A stretch of DNA of 20,654 bases from a virus: IMG/VR virus record IMGVR_UViG_3300035703_000460, positions 1 to 20,654 of that record. The stretch is one strand, 5' to 3'. The notes beneath the pieces were generated by a model that worked only from the letters and a program-made list of their open reading frames with translations, was not told where the DNA came from and did not search any database. Positions 12,283 through 19,362 of the stretch are shown here, one piece after another. How positions within the stretch are numbered: position 1 is the first letter of the stretch; every line of letters begins with the position of its first letter. Made by a program: the position numbers and the translations under genes.

Positions 12283-12326
12283 GTGATTGTATCATCCCCC
12301 CTATGGGGGGGGGATGATACAATCAC
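12283..12326 (+). repeat. Nineteen-pair perfect hairpin before replication operon
   Basis: GTGATTGTATCATCCCCCC (12283-12301) pairs base for base with its complement at 12308-12326; loop TATGGG. There are nine G in a row. No T-run follows on either strand, so it is not a typical terminator. It ends 25 bases before the ATG at 12352 and would make a long double-stranded RNA, or a cruciform or operator in DNA. Confidence 0.85.
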
Positions 12327-12351
12327 CCAACCATAATAGAAAAGAGAAACA

Positions 12352-13233
12352 ATGAGACACGACCCGACAACCAACAGGATCTACGTTCGACAATCCTGGC
12401 TAGGAACCTACCTGACATGTCCGCAACGCTCTCGCTATGACCTGGTTATGCCAGCGTTGCGTCGTGGTTCGGACGCTACCGCTGTCGGTACTGGTGTCCA
12501 CTCCGCCATCGAAGGCTACCTGCTTGGGCAGTACGATGATCTGGATAGCATGATCACCAGGGCTAACGAGTCTGTGGCGATGGAGTTGGCTGACCCTAAT
12601 CTAAAGTTGTCGAAGATTAGTGCCGACCCTGAGTCCCTCAGGCTTAGTGTGATGGCGATGGTTGTGGCATGGTGGGATGACATCCGCCCTGCTGTTGCGT
12701 TGGGTGGGTTGGTCGAGCATCGGTTCGCTAGCCCACTGCTGACTGGTGGTGAGACCGAGTTGTGGCTAGAGGGTACGATGGATTATGTTGCGCCTGACGG
12801 TACGATCTGGGATTGGAAAACTGCGTCACGTTCGTACTATGCGAAGGAGAAACAGAAACATTCCCATCAGGCTACCTGCTATGTGGCTGCCGCTAGGACG
12901 TTGGGTTTGGTTGATAACGGTGTCGAGCCGACCCCGTTTCGTTTCGGGGTGATGATTCGTCAGACCACCCCGAAGGCGCAGATCGTCACGGTAAACCGTA
13001 GCATCGAGCATGTCGAATGGTTACGTCGCCAGGTTGCTAGCGTCATCACATCCGCTAAGATTGTTGGGGTGGAACGCGAGTGGGCTATTAATGACCAGCA
13101 CAATCTGTGTTCATCGACATGGTGCGATTACTGGTCGGTCTGTAAAGGCGTCCATTGGAGTGAGCAGGACATGGAGCCACCATCCCAGGCTGTGAACTTC
13201 ATTGGCGTTGACATCCCAGCCACCCAAGCGTGA
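12352..13233 (+). CDS. PD-(D/E)XK exonuclease with Cas4/AddB-like Fe-S cysteines
   Basis: 293 residues. RecB-type nuclease of the PD-(D/E)XK superfamily: G-T-G-V-H with H50 and E54, D144 (EGTMDY), D154-W-K156 and Q173-x3-Y177. Four cysteines placed as in Cas4 and AddB, C23 near the N-terminus (TYLTCPQR) and C253, C258 and C264 at the C-terminus, would hold a 4Fe-4S cluster that closes the domain. In phages such proteins act as 5'-3' exonucleases in recombination or replication. First gene of the replication operon, after the 19-pair hairpin. A CRISPR adaptation role is not supported; no cas1 or array is present. Confidence 0.88.
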   Translation: MRHDPTTNRIYVRQSWLGTYLTCPQRSRYDLVMPALRRGSDATAVGTGVHSAIEGYLLGQYDDLDSMITRANESVAMELADPNLKLSKISADPESLRLSVMAMVVAWWDDIRPAVALGGLVEHRFASPLLTGGETELWLEGTMDYVAPDGTIWDWKTASRSYYAKEKQKHSHQATCYVAAARTLGLVDNGVEPTPFRFGVMIRQTTPKAQIVTVNRSIEHVEWLRRQVASVITSAKIVGVEREWAINDQHNLCSSTWCDYWSVCKGVHWSEQDMEPPSQAVNFIGVDIPATQA

Positions 13234-13239
13234 TATAGT
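13208..13239 (+). promoter_or_regulatory. Possible promoter before the helicase operon
   Basis: TTGACA (13208-13213) is followed at 17 bases by TGATAT (13231-13236) or at 20 bases by TATAGT (13234-13239). The -35 box is perfect, the -10 box is either weak or too distant. Transcription would begin close to the hairpin at 13243, like the 9227 promoter. Confidence 0.4.
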
Positions 13240-13242
13240 TTC

Positions 13243-13350
13243 GACACCAGGTTTTCCCTATCCTTTCCTGGTGTCAGAACCTCCTGGGCATGAGGCTAAA
13301 CTGCCCCTCCCCCATCCTCGGGGGGATGAGTCCGCCACTCGTCCCCCCGA
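13243..13350 (+). promoter_or_regulatory. Structured leader between exonuclease and helicase operon
   Basis: Inside a 159-base gap (13234-13392) are two strong hairpins. GACACCAGG (13243-13251) pairs with CCTGGTGTC (13267-13275). TCGGGGGGATGAG (13318-13330) pairs with CTCGTCCCCCCGA (13338-13350), thirteen pairs with one G-T, loop TCCGCCA. A small GGGCA/TGCCC pair lies between. The C-rich segment at 13302-13319 can compete for the same G-run, so alternative folds exist. No T-run follows. Could be an mRNA leader or operator; no known riboswitch class recognised. Confidence 0.55.
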
Positions 13351-13392
13351 CACGGGGAACATTAGTATCAACATCAACCATTGGGAGTAACA

Positions 13393-13854
13393 ATGATTAG
13401 CAAAGACGAGAGTATCGTCACCCAGGTAGCGGCGAAGATCGCCAGCGAATTGACGAGTGCCACCCAGACGGATGGTTCAGCCGAAGCAGTCCAAGCAACT
13501 TACCTTAGCCACTTCGACTTTGTGCGTGAGTTGATTGTCGGGGCGCATGGTTTCAACGAAGCACCGAAGCAAGCACCCGCACCTCAGCGCAACGTCGATA
13601 ACGCTGTGTCGGAGTTCGGTGCCAGTTACGAATCCGCAGGTGGCGGTCTAATTGTCAAGGGTGTTCAGCATGGTCCGCTCCCAGCATGGCTGGTGGATGC
13701 CTGCTCTAAGGCTGGCGTTACCGCTGTGTTCGACAATCGTGATACTGCTACCGCCGAGAACCGTCGCCCTTTGTTCAAGGCTGCTGACGGTAAGACGAAC
13801 GGCAAGGGTCAGCCGATGGCTTTCTGGGCGCCCACCCCTGGGGGACGCCGATAA
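13393..13854 (+). CDS. Conserved phage protein of unknown DNA-metabolism role
   Basis: 153 residues from ATG 13393, with GGGAG five bases upstream; an in-frame ATG at 13381 lacks a site. An N-terminal helical region is followed by a linker and a C-terminal module with L-I-V-K-G-V-Q-H-G-P-L-P-A-W-L, V-F-D-N-R-D, R-R-P-L-F-K-A and A-F-W-A-P. The Q-H-G-P-L-P-x-W-L ... W/F-D-N-R ... P-x-F-K/R ... F-W-x-P pattern recurs next to phage exonucleases and helicases. Its place suggests a single-strand-binding or loading role; that is inference only. Confidence 0.7.
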   Translation: MISKDESIVTQVAAKIASELTSATQTDGSAEAVQATYLSHFDFVRELIVGAHGFNEAPKQAPAPQRNVDNAVSEFGASYESAGGGLIVKGVQHGPLPAWLVDACSKAGVTAVFDNRDTATAENRRPLFKAADGKTNGKGQPMAFWAPTPGGRR

Positions 13855-13857
13855 CCA

Positions 13858-14940
13858 ATGGATGATACCACGCTACTGAAGCGTTGGGAACAGGTCGGGC
13901 GAGGGGAACTAACACCCTCGCCCGAACCACATCTCCCGACAAGCACCTACTACAAGCCATTGTCAGATGCGGTGAACGAGTTCGTTCACTGGGCGCAAAC
14001 ACCTGACGAGCGAATCTATTTGGGGTTCGACGCATTGGATAACCAGATGCGTGGTGTCGCCCCATCTGAGATGCTACTGGTGAACGGCTACAGTCACAGT
14101 GGTAAAACCTTGTTCCTACTTAGTGTGCTGAACAAGAACCGTGATAAGACTGTGGTTTATTTCTGCCCTGATGAGCCACGCACCTTGACTCTGGTCAAGT
14201 TGGCGTGTGTCGCTAACGGGGTGAACGCATATGAGTTGGAACAACAGGTCGCTGACAACGACCCTAGGGGCATTGACCTACTGAAACACACCGCTATCGA
14301 GCAGTTCCCTCATCTCGCAGTTTTTGACCAGCCCATGACCCTTAGTGATATGGAGAAGGCGATGGGCGAGACAACCGATCTGGTTGGCAAGCCTGCCGTC
14401 ATGGTGTTCGACTATCTGGAGTTGCTCCAGGGTGGTGGCGAGGATGTCCCGTCGAAGGCGAATACAATCAAAGCGTTCGGCAAACGGCATCATGTTCCGC
14501 TAGTTGTTCTTCACCAGTCGTCTCGTACTTCTGGTGCGGACGGGCGCAAAGTAACCATTAGTTCTGGTGCGTACGGTGGCGAACAGCAGGCGTCCCATAT
14601 CATTGGTGTTCGACGTAAGAAGTTTGAGATCGAAGCACAAATCCAGGAGATCAATGAGAAACTGGCTAAGGGTACGGCGACCGAACGTTTGCTGGAAAGA
14701 CTGGACGTTCTCCGCTATGATGAGCGTATTCATGAGAATACTGTCACGCTGAATCTGGTTAAGTGTAAGCGTCCCGCTAGTTCTCTGCTGGATGATATCG
14801 ACTTTGAGATTGAGCAGGGCACTGGTCGGCTACTGCCGATGGGTTCGACTGTTCATCCTGATTCTGTCCAGGCACGCCATGATACGGAACGTGACCAGCG
14901 TTTGGAGTCCGAGTCCCTTAGTGAGATTGTGTGGGACTAG
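13858..14940 (+). CDS. DnaB-like replicative helicase
   Basis: 360 residues. RecA-fold motor of the DnaB family: Walker A G-Y-S-H-S-G-K-T (77-84), Walker B V-M-V-F-D-Y (181-186) in a D-Y-L-E-L-L context like DnaB D-Y-L-Q-L, then V-V-L-H-Q-S-S-R as motif H3, and a late I-H-E-N-T-V-T-L-N-L-V-K-C-K-R segment resembling the final strand and arginine-finger region. No DnaG-binding N-terminal domain is evident, which fits the separate primase gene that follows. Starts three bases after the previous stop. Unwinds DNA at the phage fork. Confidence 0.85.
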   Translation: MDDTTLLKRWEQVGRGELTPSPEPHLPTSTYYKPLSDAVNEFVHWAQTPDERIYLGFDALDNQMRGVAPSEMLLVNGYSHSGKTLFLLSVLNKNRDKTVVYFCPDEPRTLTLVKLACVANGVNAYELEQQVADNDPRGIDLLKHTAIEQFPHLAVFDQPMTLSDMEKAMGETTDLVGKPAVMVFDYLELLQGGGEDVPSKANTIKAFGKRHHVPLVVLHQSSRTSGADGRKVTISSGAYGGEQQASHIIGVRRKKFEIEAQIQEINEKLAKGTATERLLERLDVLRYDERIHENTVTLNLVKCKRPASSLLDDIDFEIEQGTGRLLPMGSTVHPDSVQARHDTERDQRLESESLSEIVWD

Positions 14941-14946
14941 GTGAAC

Positions 14947-15855
14947 ATGATGATGACTGATACTCAGGCGTTGGATATGTTCGTTTCTTTGTTTCGTGGT
15001 CGTGGTGACTGCTACGGTTCTGAGACGGGCGGTTGCGTTCGTGAACAGTTGACAAAGGATGTGTTCCTACAGCATCTAACGGACGGTCCGAGCATCGGTG
15101 TCTATCCTGCCGTTCCCACTGATGGCGACGCCATCTGTGTGTGGGGTTGTTCCGATATCGACATCGAGGACTTGGGTGCAGCCCGTCTACTACAACGCAC
15201 CCTTGAGGCTGCTGGTATTCATGCCTGGGTTGAGCGTTCACGCTCCAAGGGTTACCATGTGTGGGTGTTCGCAGACTCCCCTATCGCCGCTGAGGACATG
15301 CGTCGCATGTTGCTAGTGGCACATCATGTTGCGGATTATCCTGCCCGTGAGGTGAACCCTAAGCAGTCTGATGTTTCCGTCCACAAGGTTGGCAACTATG
15401 TTCGGTTGCCCTACCCGCATGGTCTAAGAATTGACCCTACTAGGCGCACCATGTTGGATGATGATGACCAGCCGATACCGTTGCGTGACTTCTTGCGAAT
15501 CGTATCCACCCAGCGCACATCATCGCATGACATTCTCCGTATCTCAGCGATGTACGTTCCGCCGAAACGTGAACATGTTGTTATCGACTTCGGCGCTAAT
15601 GAGAACCTGGATGAAGCACTTAGGCTCACTAGCCCACTGGCTAGGACTATCTGGAGGGATGGTCCGCTACCATCGCAGGATCGCTCGAAAGCACTGATGC
15701 GTTTGGCGTATGTGTGTGCCTCTAGTGGTATCACGCCATCGTTGTGTCATGTGATCGTGGTTGATGCTGATAAGCGTTGGGGTAAGTTCCATGCACGAGG
15801 TGATGCTGGCATGGAGCAGATAGCGAAGATCGTTGAACGAGCGTACGGTGGATGA
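14947..15855 (+). CDS. Archaeo-eukaryotic-type primase (AEP/TOTE-like)
   Basis: 302 residues from ATG 14947, with AGGTGA five bases upstream; the frame also has GTG at 14941. Motif I is the D-I-D-I pair (D70/D72 in W-G-C-S-D-I-D-I-E-D), motif II S-R-S-K-G-Y-H-V-W (S100, H104), and E-V-N-P-K-Q followed by G-N-Y-V-R-L-P-Y-P lies further on. These fit the AEP superfamily, close to the TOTE-type primase domain. The C-terminal third is helical. It follows the helicase directly, so the pair likely primes and unwinds as a unit. Confidence 0.82.
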   Translation: MMMTDTQALDMFVSLFRGRGDCYGSETGGCVREQLTKDVFLQHLTDGPSIGVYPAVPTDGDAICVWGCSDIDIEDLGAARLLQRTLEAAGIHAWVERSRSKGYHVWVFADSPIAAEDMRRMLLVAHHVADYPAREVNPKQSDVSVHKVGNYVRLPYPHGLRIDPTRRTMLDDDDQPIPLRDFLRIVSTQRTSSHDILRISAMYVPPKREHVVIDFGANENLDEALRLTSPLARTIWRDGPLPSQDRSKALMRLAYVCASSGITPSLCHVIVVDADKRWGKFHARGDAGMEQIAKIVERAYGG

Positions 15856-16208
15856 TGGCACGCAATAAGAAGCACACAGTTCACTACACCACTCGCCCCC
15901 AGGTGAAGCAACGTCCCCGCATGACTCGCAGAGGCAAGGCTTACACACCAATGAAAACTCATCTGGCGGAAGATTTGGTTCGGGAAGGATGGACGGGACC
16001 ACGCTTCGAAGGTCCAGTCTATTTGGAGGTGGACTTTCATAAGGATGGTTCTATCGTCACCGTTGGTGTCCTCGATGAGGAACATTACCCGCCCACCCCA
16101 CTTAGGGGTGACATTGACAACTATCTGAAGTTGGTGATGGACGGGTTGAACGGGGCAGCGTACGTTGACGACTCCCAAATCAGGCTAGTAGTTACGAGGA
16201 AACTATGA
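15852..16208 (+). CDS. RusA-type Holliday junction resolvase
   Basis: 118 residues, about the usual RusA length. Conserved acid and amide positions: D87, D89, N90, K93, D97 (GDIDNYLKLVMDGLN) and D106, D107, Q109 (YVDDSQI). RusA dimers cut four-way junctions and here would resolve recombination or replication intermediates before packaging. It begins in an ATGATG overlap with the primase stop, so 15852 or 15855 is the start, and overlaps the next gene by four bases. Confidence 0.92.
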   Translation: MMARNKKHTVHYTTRPQVKQRPRMTRRGKAYTPMKTHLAEDLVREGWTGPRFEGPVYLEVDFHKDGSIVTVGVLDEEHYPPTPLRGDIDNYLKLVMDGLNGAAYVDDSQIRLVVTRKL

Positions 16209-16804
16209 GCGCAGTTAAAGATTTTGTAGTTGAACCGACAGAACTGTCGGTCATCAAACCGTTCGTTGAATCCAATCATTATTCTGGTTCGATCAACGGC
16301 GTCAGGGTGTCCCACTCTTTCGGTCTTTTTAACGATGGCGAATTGATCGGGGCGATGATATACGGTTCACTCGGCATGGCTAACGCATGGAAGAAATACG
16401 GTGAACGTGAGTCGGATGTGGTTGAACTACGCAGGCTGTGTTGCATTGACGACACACCCAAGAACACGGAGAGTTACTTCATCGGCAAAACAATCAGGCA
16501 TTTAAAGAAGAACAGCAACTTCAAGGTTATTGTTTCTTACGCTGACCCCAACTATGGTCACAGTGGCGTGATCTATAAGGCTAGCAACTTCCAGTATTTG
16601 GGCAAGACATCCCCTGGTCGAGTCATCATGTTTGAGGGGAAGAAATACCATGACAAATCTATCCGCACATATTTCATTGACAAGGACGGCAACAAGAAGT
16701 TGAAGCCGTTTGCTATCAGGATTAAAGACGCTCTCGAAAATGGGGAAGCCGAATATGTAAAGACTAGCGGCAAGAATATCTATGTCTACAGACTGGACAA
16801 GTGA
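16205..16804 (+). CDS. Mom-like adenine hypermodification enzyme
   Basis: 199 residues. Matches the Mom family of phage Mu, a GNAT-fold relative that converts adenine in DNA to a methylcarbamoyl-type N6-modified base and so blocks restriction. Visible hallmarks: S-N-H-Y-S-G-S-I-N-G-V-R-V-S-H-S-F-G-L (23-41), E-L-I-G-A-M-I-Y-G, V-V-E-L-R-R-L-C-C-I-D-D-T-P-K-N-T-E-S, V-S-Y-A-D-P-N-Y-G-H-S-G-V-I-Y-K-A-S-N-F-Q-Y-L-G. Length is close to Mu Mom. Base content looks slightly more A-rich than its neighbours. It overlaps RusA by four bases. I am fairly sure of the family; activity and target site are inferred. Confidence 0.85.
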   Translation: MSAVKDFVVEPTELSVIKPFVESNHYSGSINGVRVSHSFGLFNDGELIGAMIYGSLGMANAWKKYGERESDVVELRRLCCIDDTPKNTESYFIGKTIRHLKKNSNFKVIVSYADPNYGHSGVIYKASNFQYLGKTSPGRVIMFEGKKYHDKSIRTYFIDKDGNKKLKPFAIRIKDALENGEAEYVKTSGKNIYVYRLDK

Positions 16805-17274
16805 TGAAGAACTTCAACGAACACAAATGGAGTCACCGATACAAGACAATGGGGGACACGGCAGAGAACGCCTTCCTCATGCTGTATCCGCACGCCCACC
16901 GCATGGGCATCAACCGCCCCGACTTCAGTGTTGCTTCGCTACCCAAACATTTTAGGCACACACCCGACTATCTACTTCCAGCAGGGTTCTATGAGGTGAT
17001 GGGCGTATCGTCCCGCTCCAAAGACCCGACCTTGAAGTTGAAGTTCGACAAGTTGGACTCACTCAAGATTTGGACACTACTGGGACCTGGGTTCCTGTGG
17101 GTGTGGGACTCCCATCGCAAACGGTACTGGTGTGCGACCATCGAAGAATGGGCGCACGCTTGCGCCCATCATGCCACAGTTGACTACTTCTCTGACAACA
17201 ACAAACCCTATTGGAATCTTGGGATAGAATGTTTCCCATGTGAACCAACCGTAGGGTTGGAGATGAACAACTAG
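16804..17274 (+). CDS. PD-(D/E)XK-like phage nuclease-family protein
   Basis: 156 residues from ATG 16804, overlapping the upstream stop; a GTG at 16801 is also in frame. Pattern: G-D-T-A-E-N-A-F (E in the first helix), H-T-P-D-Y-L-L (D), F-Y-E-V-M-G-V (E), then L-K-L-K-F-D-K-L-D and L-W-V-W-D-S. That is the PD-(D/E)XK core except that the usual lysine after E-x is methionine, a feature also seen in related actinophage proteins (E-V-M-G). It could be an active nuclease using a later lysine, or an inactive DNA-binding relative. Placed beside the Mom-like gene. Confidence 0.62.
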   Translation: MKNFNEHKWSHRYKTMGDTAENAFLMLYPHAHRMGINRPDFSVASLPKHFRHTPDYLLPAGFYEVMGVSSRSKDPTLKLKFDKLDSLKIWTLLGPGFLWVWDSHRKRYWCATIEEWAHACAHHATVDYFSDNNKPYWNLGIECFPCEPTVGLEMNN

Positions 17275-17276
17275 AC

Positions 17277-18101
17277 ATGCCTAGAGATATTCTGCCCAAG
17301 TTCTCTAATGATGACTTTGATCGGCTGGGTACCGTGCCGTCCCCAGTTGGTTCGACGTTCATCGAGCAACTGATGGCTGCACCAGGGGTTAACATCCCCG
17401 ACGATTTTGATATTGAAATTCGTGAGGCGGTTACAGAAGCGATCCTAGATTTGGATGAGGCTTCACGCTTTTACATTGAGTCCCGTTACATCTGGGGCTA
17501 CTCCTATAGTGAGATAGCCACCATGCTAGGATACAATTCCAAGTCCACCGCATATGATAGGATGAAGGATGCGGAAGCAGTTCTCAGAAACAAACTATTG
17601 GAATCACCGATCATTCGTGGGTTCCTGGGAGGCAATATGAAAACATGGGATGAGGCAGCACGATTCGAACTGGATAGAATCACGACTGCTTTGAAAGCGA
17701 ACTACAAGTTCGATGGTGACCTGTTTGATAATTATAGTATCATGTTGGGGGACGCTGTTCGCAGCGGCTCCGACCAGGACATCGTAGTGTGGGCATGGTA
17801 CACCGCTATCGAGGCTGCACGTTTCCTAGATACACAAAGCATGTGGGAACCCAGGGAACTAGAAAAGGTTCTTGTGTCGAAGCAGCATGACTATGGGCAT
17901 GACAACATTAACGCCTTCGGTCAGATCGGCATTGCCGTCCGTCTCAGTGATAAGATCGCACGCTACTACAATCTCGGTAGGCGAGATGTTGTGGCGAAGA
18001 ATGAGCCGTTCATTGACTGCATCAAAGATATGGTTGGTTATGGTGTCATTAGTGCTATGCTTGCAGCAGGCACATTCAATCTTGATTTGGCAGAAGGGTG
18101 A
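17277..18101 (+). CDS. Sigma-region-4-like HTH fused to DUF1599/Nmad1 domain
   Basis: 274 residues. Residues about 58-112 (DEASRFYIESRYIWGYSYSE, I-A-T-M-L-G-Y-N-S-K-S-T-A-Y) look like sigma region 4, a -35-binding HTH. Residues about 121-274 contain K-Q-H-D-Y-G-H, N-A-F-G-Q-I-G-I-A-V-R-L-S-D-K-I-A-R and N-E-P-F-I-D-C-I-K-D-M-V-G-Y-G, the DUF1599 (nucleotide-modification-associated domain 1) signature. An internal ATG at 17637 (M121) has GGGAGG four bases before it, so the second domain may also be made alone. Linked to the Mom-like gene two places upstream. Function of the fusion is unknown. Confidence 0.75.
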   Translation: MPRDILPKFSNDDFDRLGTVPSPVGSTFIEQLMAAPGVNIPDDFDIEIREAVTEAILDLDEASRFYIESRYIWGYSYSEIATMLGYNSKSTAYDRMKDAEAVLRNKLLESPIIRGFLGGNMKTWDEAARFELDRITTALKANYKFDGDLFDNYSIMLGDAVRSGSDQDIVVWAWYTAIEAARFLDTQSMWEPRELEKVLVSKQHDYGHDNINAFGQIGIAVRLSDKIARYYNLGRRDVVAKNEPFIDCIKDMVGYGVISAMLAAGTFNLDLAEG

Positions 18102-18106
18102 AGGTC

Positions 18107-18277
18107 ATGAGAAAGAAGTCGATTAAACTGGAGACACTTAAGGTGACGGTTGATAACCTGATTGTGTGCCGTCACATTTTCGTTGACATGGGCAAACCCA
18201 GGGCAACCATCCATAAGATTGATGATGCTTTCGTCGCCCTTAGTCATCTGATTGAAGAATTGGAGGACTCAAAGTGA
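18107..18277 (+). CDS. Small hypothetical helical protein
   Basis: 56 residues (MRKKSIKLETLKVTVDNLIV...), basic start, helical middle, acidic end (ALSHLIEELEDSK). AAGG lies two bases before the ATG, and a GGTGAAGG stretch overlaps the previous stop. The end overlaps the next gene (GTGA). No family recognised; codon use and fit between neighbours support a real gene. Confidence 0.6.
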   Translation: MRKKSIKLETLKVTVDNLIVCRHIFVDMGKPRATIHKIDDAFVALSHLIEELEDSK

Positions 18278-18534
18278 ACGACATGGAGGACGGGTTTGAC
18301 CCCGATCAGTTGGCTGAACTGGAGAAACTGATGGAGCAGGTTGTTTCAGATGAGATGACTGGCTATCAGATGGTGTTCTGGGTTAGCACATCGGCTGCGA
18401 AAGAAATGATCGACTGCTACGATAACGCTATCGGCGGGTCTGCTATTGATGGCGCATTATGTATGATCGAGTTCGGTAAGATTGTTAACCAATTAAGAGA
18501 GATTGTGAATGGTGATGAAGAAACTAGTGTCTAG
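18274..18534 (+). CDS. Acidic helical hypothetical protein
   Basis: 86 residues from GTG 18274, with GGAGG seven bases upstream; ATG 18283 is an alternative start. Helical and acidic (DPDQLAELEKLMEQVVSDEM), with a M-V-F-W-V-S-T-S-A-A-K-E-M middle and a long helix to the end. No family recognised. It overlaps the next gene by 26 bases. Confidence 0.65.
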   Translation: MNDMEDGFDPDQLAELEKLMEQVVSDEMTGYQMVFWVSTSAAKEMIDCYDNAIGGSAIDGALCMIEFGKIVNQLREIVNGDEETSV

Positions 18535-18865
18535 TTTGTTGAAGTTCGGTGGTGTCATTTCAGTATCATGGTGGCTGGGTGGAATGGCGTATTTCATGAT
18601 GGTCACCAAACACTTTAGGGATGAGGAAAAGCATGAGGATATGGCGAAGAATATTTCTAGTTACCTTGGCGGTGTCTCTCAGCGTGGCGCTAGTGCTGTC
18701 AGTGAGCCTGACGCTAAAGCATTGGGAATCACCAAATCTAGCCCCCGTGTCATCCGTGACCGCAACCCTGACTGGCACTCAGGTATCACAACCGTCCCCA
18801 ACAAGTGGCGCTCCTACTACAATCCCGCTAGTCGATACATCAACCACAATCCTGATATCCAGTGA
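18509..18865 (+). CDS. Small single-TM membrane protein overlapping the transglycosylase (possible holin-like)
   Basis: 118 residues from ATG 18509 (or 18515). A basic start (MKK) leads into one hydrophobic segment of about 20 residues (FGGVISVSWWLGGMAYFMMV) and a charged hydrophilic tail. From 18633 on it is read in a different frame from the transglycosylase gene, a double-coding stretch of about 230 bases. The tail may be only chance reading, so the functional part may be the first 45-50 residues. Position before a cell-wall enzyme makes a holin or lysis regulator conceivable, but one segment is weak proof. Confidence 0.45.
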   Translation: MVMKKLVSSLLKFGGVISVSWWLGGMAYFMMVTKHFRDEEKHEDMAKNISSYLGGVSQRGASAVSEPDAKALGITKSSPRVIRDRNPDWHSGITTVPNKWRSYYNPASRYINHNPDIQ

Positions 18866-19208
18866 TATCCCGCAGGAGATGGATGACGCCCAAGTCGATG
18901 ACTTGGCGGACGACCCATGCAACGAATGGTATGTTGACTTCCTCGACGCAGGCTGGGCTGAATCCGAATGGGATACCGCCAAATGGTTGCTGTATCGGGA
19001 GTCTCGCTGTGACCCGTATGCGTTCAACGGTGTTGACGCAGGGCTACTGCAAATCAACGAGTTTCATCGACCGTTGATCGAGTCATACGGTCTTAGTTTC
19101 CCCCAAGACATGTTTCATGGGGAGACGAACCTGTGGGTGGCGTTGACATTGTGGCAGCAGTACGGCTGGGAGCCTTGGATATATAAGGGAGTTGTGCCAG
19201 GTGAGTGA
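18633..19208 (+). CDS. Membrane-anchored lytic transglycosylase (SLT-like)
   Basis: 191 residues from ATG 18633, with GAGGA six bases upstream; ATG 18621 is an earlier alternative. An N-terminal hydrophobic helix after R-I-W-R-R (IFLVTLAVSLSVALVLSVSL) is a signal anchor, followed by a P/S/T-rich linker to about residue 80 and a compact SLT-like domain. Catalytic glutamate is E123 in L-L-Y-R-E-S-R-C-D-P, with V-D-A-G-L-L-Q-I-N as second motif. It would cut peptidoglycan from outside the membrane, for lysis or as a virion-associated enzyme. Domain is short for the family. Its N-terminal coding part overlaps the previous gene. Confidence 0.82.
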   Translation: MRIWRRIFLVTLAVSLSVALVLSVSLTLKHWESPNLAPVSSVTATLTGTQVSQPSPTSGAPTTIPLVDTSTTILISSDIPQEMDDAQVDDLADDPCNEWYVDFLDAGWAESEWDTAKWLLYRESRCDPYAFNGVDAGLLQINEFHRPLIESYGLSFPQDMFHGETNLWVALTLWQQYGWEPWIYKGVVPGE

Positions 19209-19362
19209 AGTGATAACAATGTGTGTCACATGCAAGAAGTGGGGTTGCACAACATGGGACGACAAACCAATCCCATGTGAGTGCGAACTGGTTTTCTGTG
19301 GCTGCGATCTGGAATGCTGCTGCGACTGCCACAAGGAAGGATGGGATGGGGATGACGCATGA
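19201..19362 (+). CDS. Cysteine-rich miniprotein
   Basis: 53 residues from GTG 19201, or 47 from ATG 19219. Eleven cysteines: C8, C11, C16, C26, C28, C33, C35, C39, C40, C41 and C43 (CVTCKKWGC, then CECELVFCGC, then CCCDCH). Net acidic. The spacing allows two or more zinc sites or a metallothionein-like cluster. It overlaps the end of the transglycosylase and the start of the next gene. No family recognised. Small size means the reading rests on cysteine density and gene packing. Confidence 0.6.
   Translation: MSEVITMCVTCKKWGCTTWDDKPIPCECELVFCGCDLECCCDCHKEGWDGDDA

Noticed and set aside
12352-13233. Cas4 of a CRISPR adaptation module
   Set aside because: Fe-S RecB nucleases are common in phages; no cas1, cas2 or repeat array is visible.
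13300-13360. Hammerhead ribozyme
   Set aside because: Letters resembling ATGAGTCCG are present, but the CTGATGA and GAAA core positions are not both found and the G-rich stem explains the sequence.
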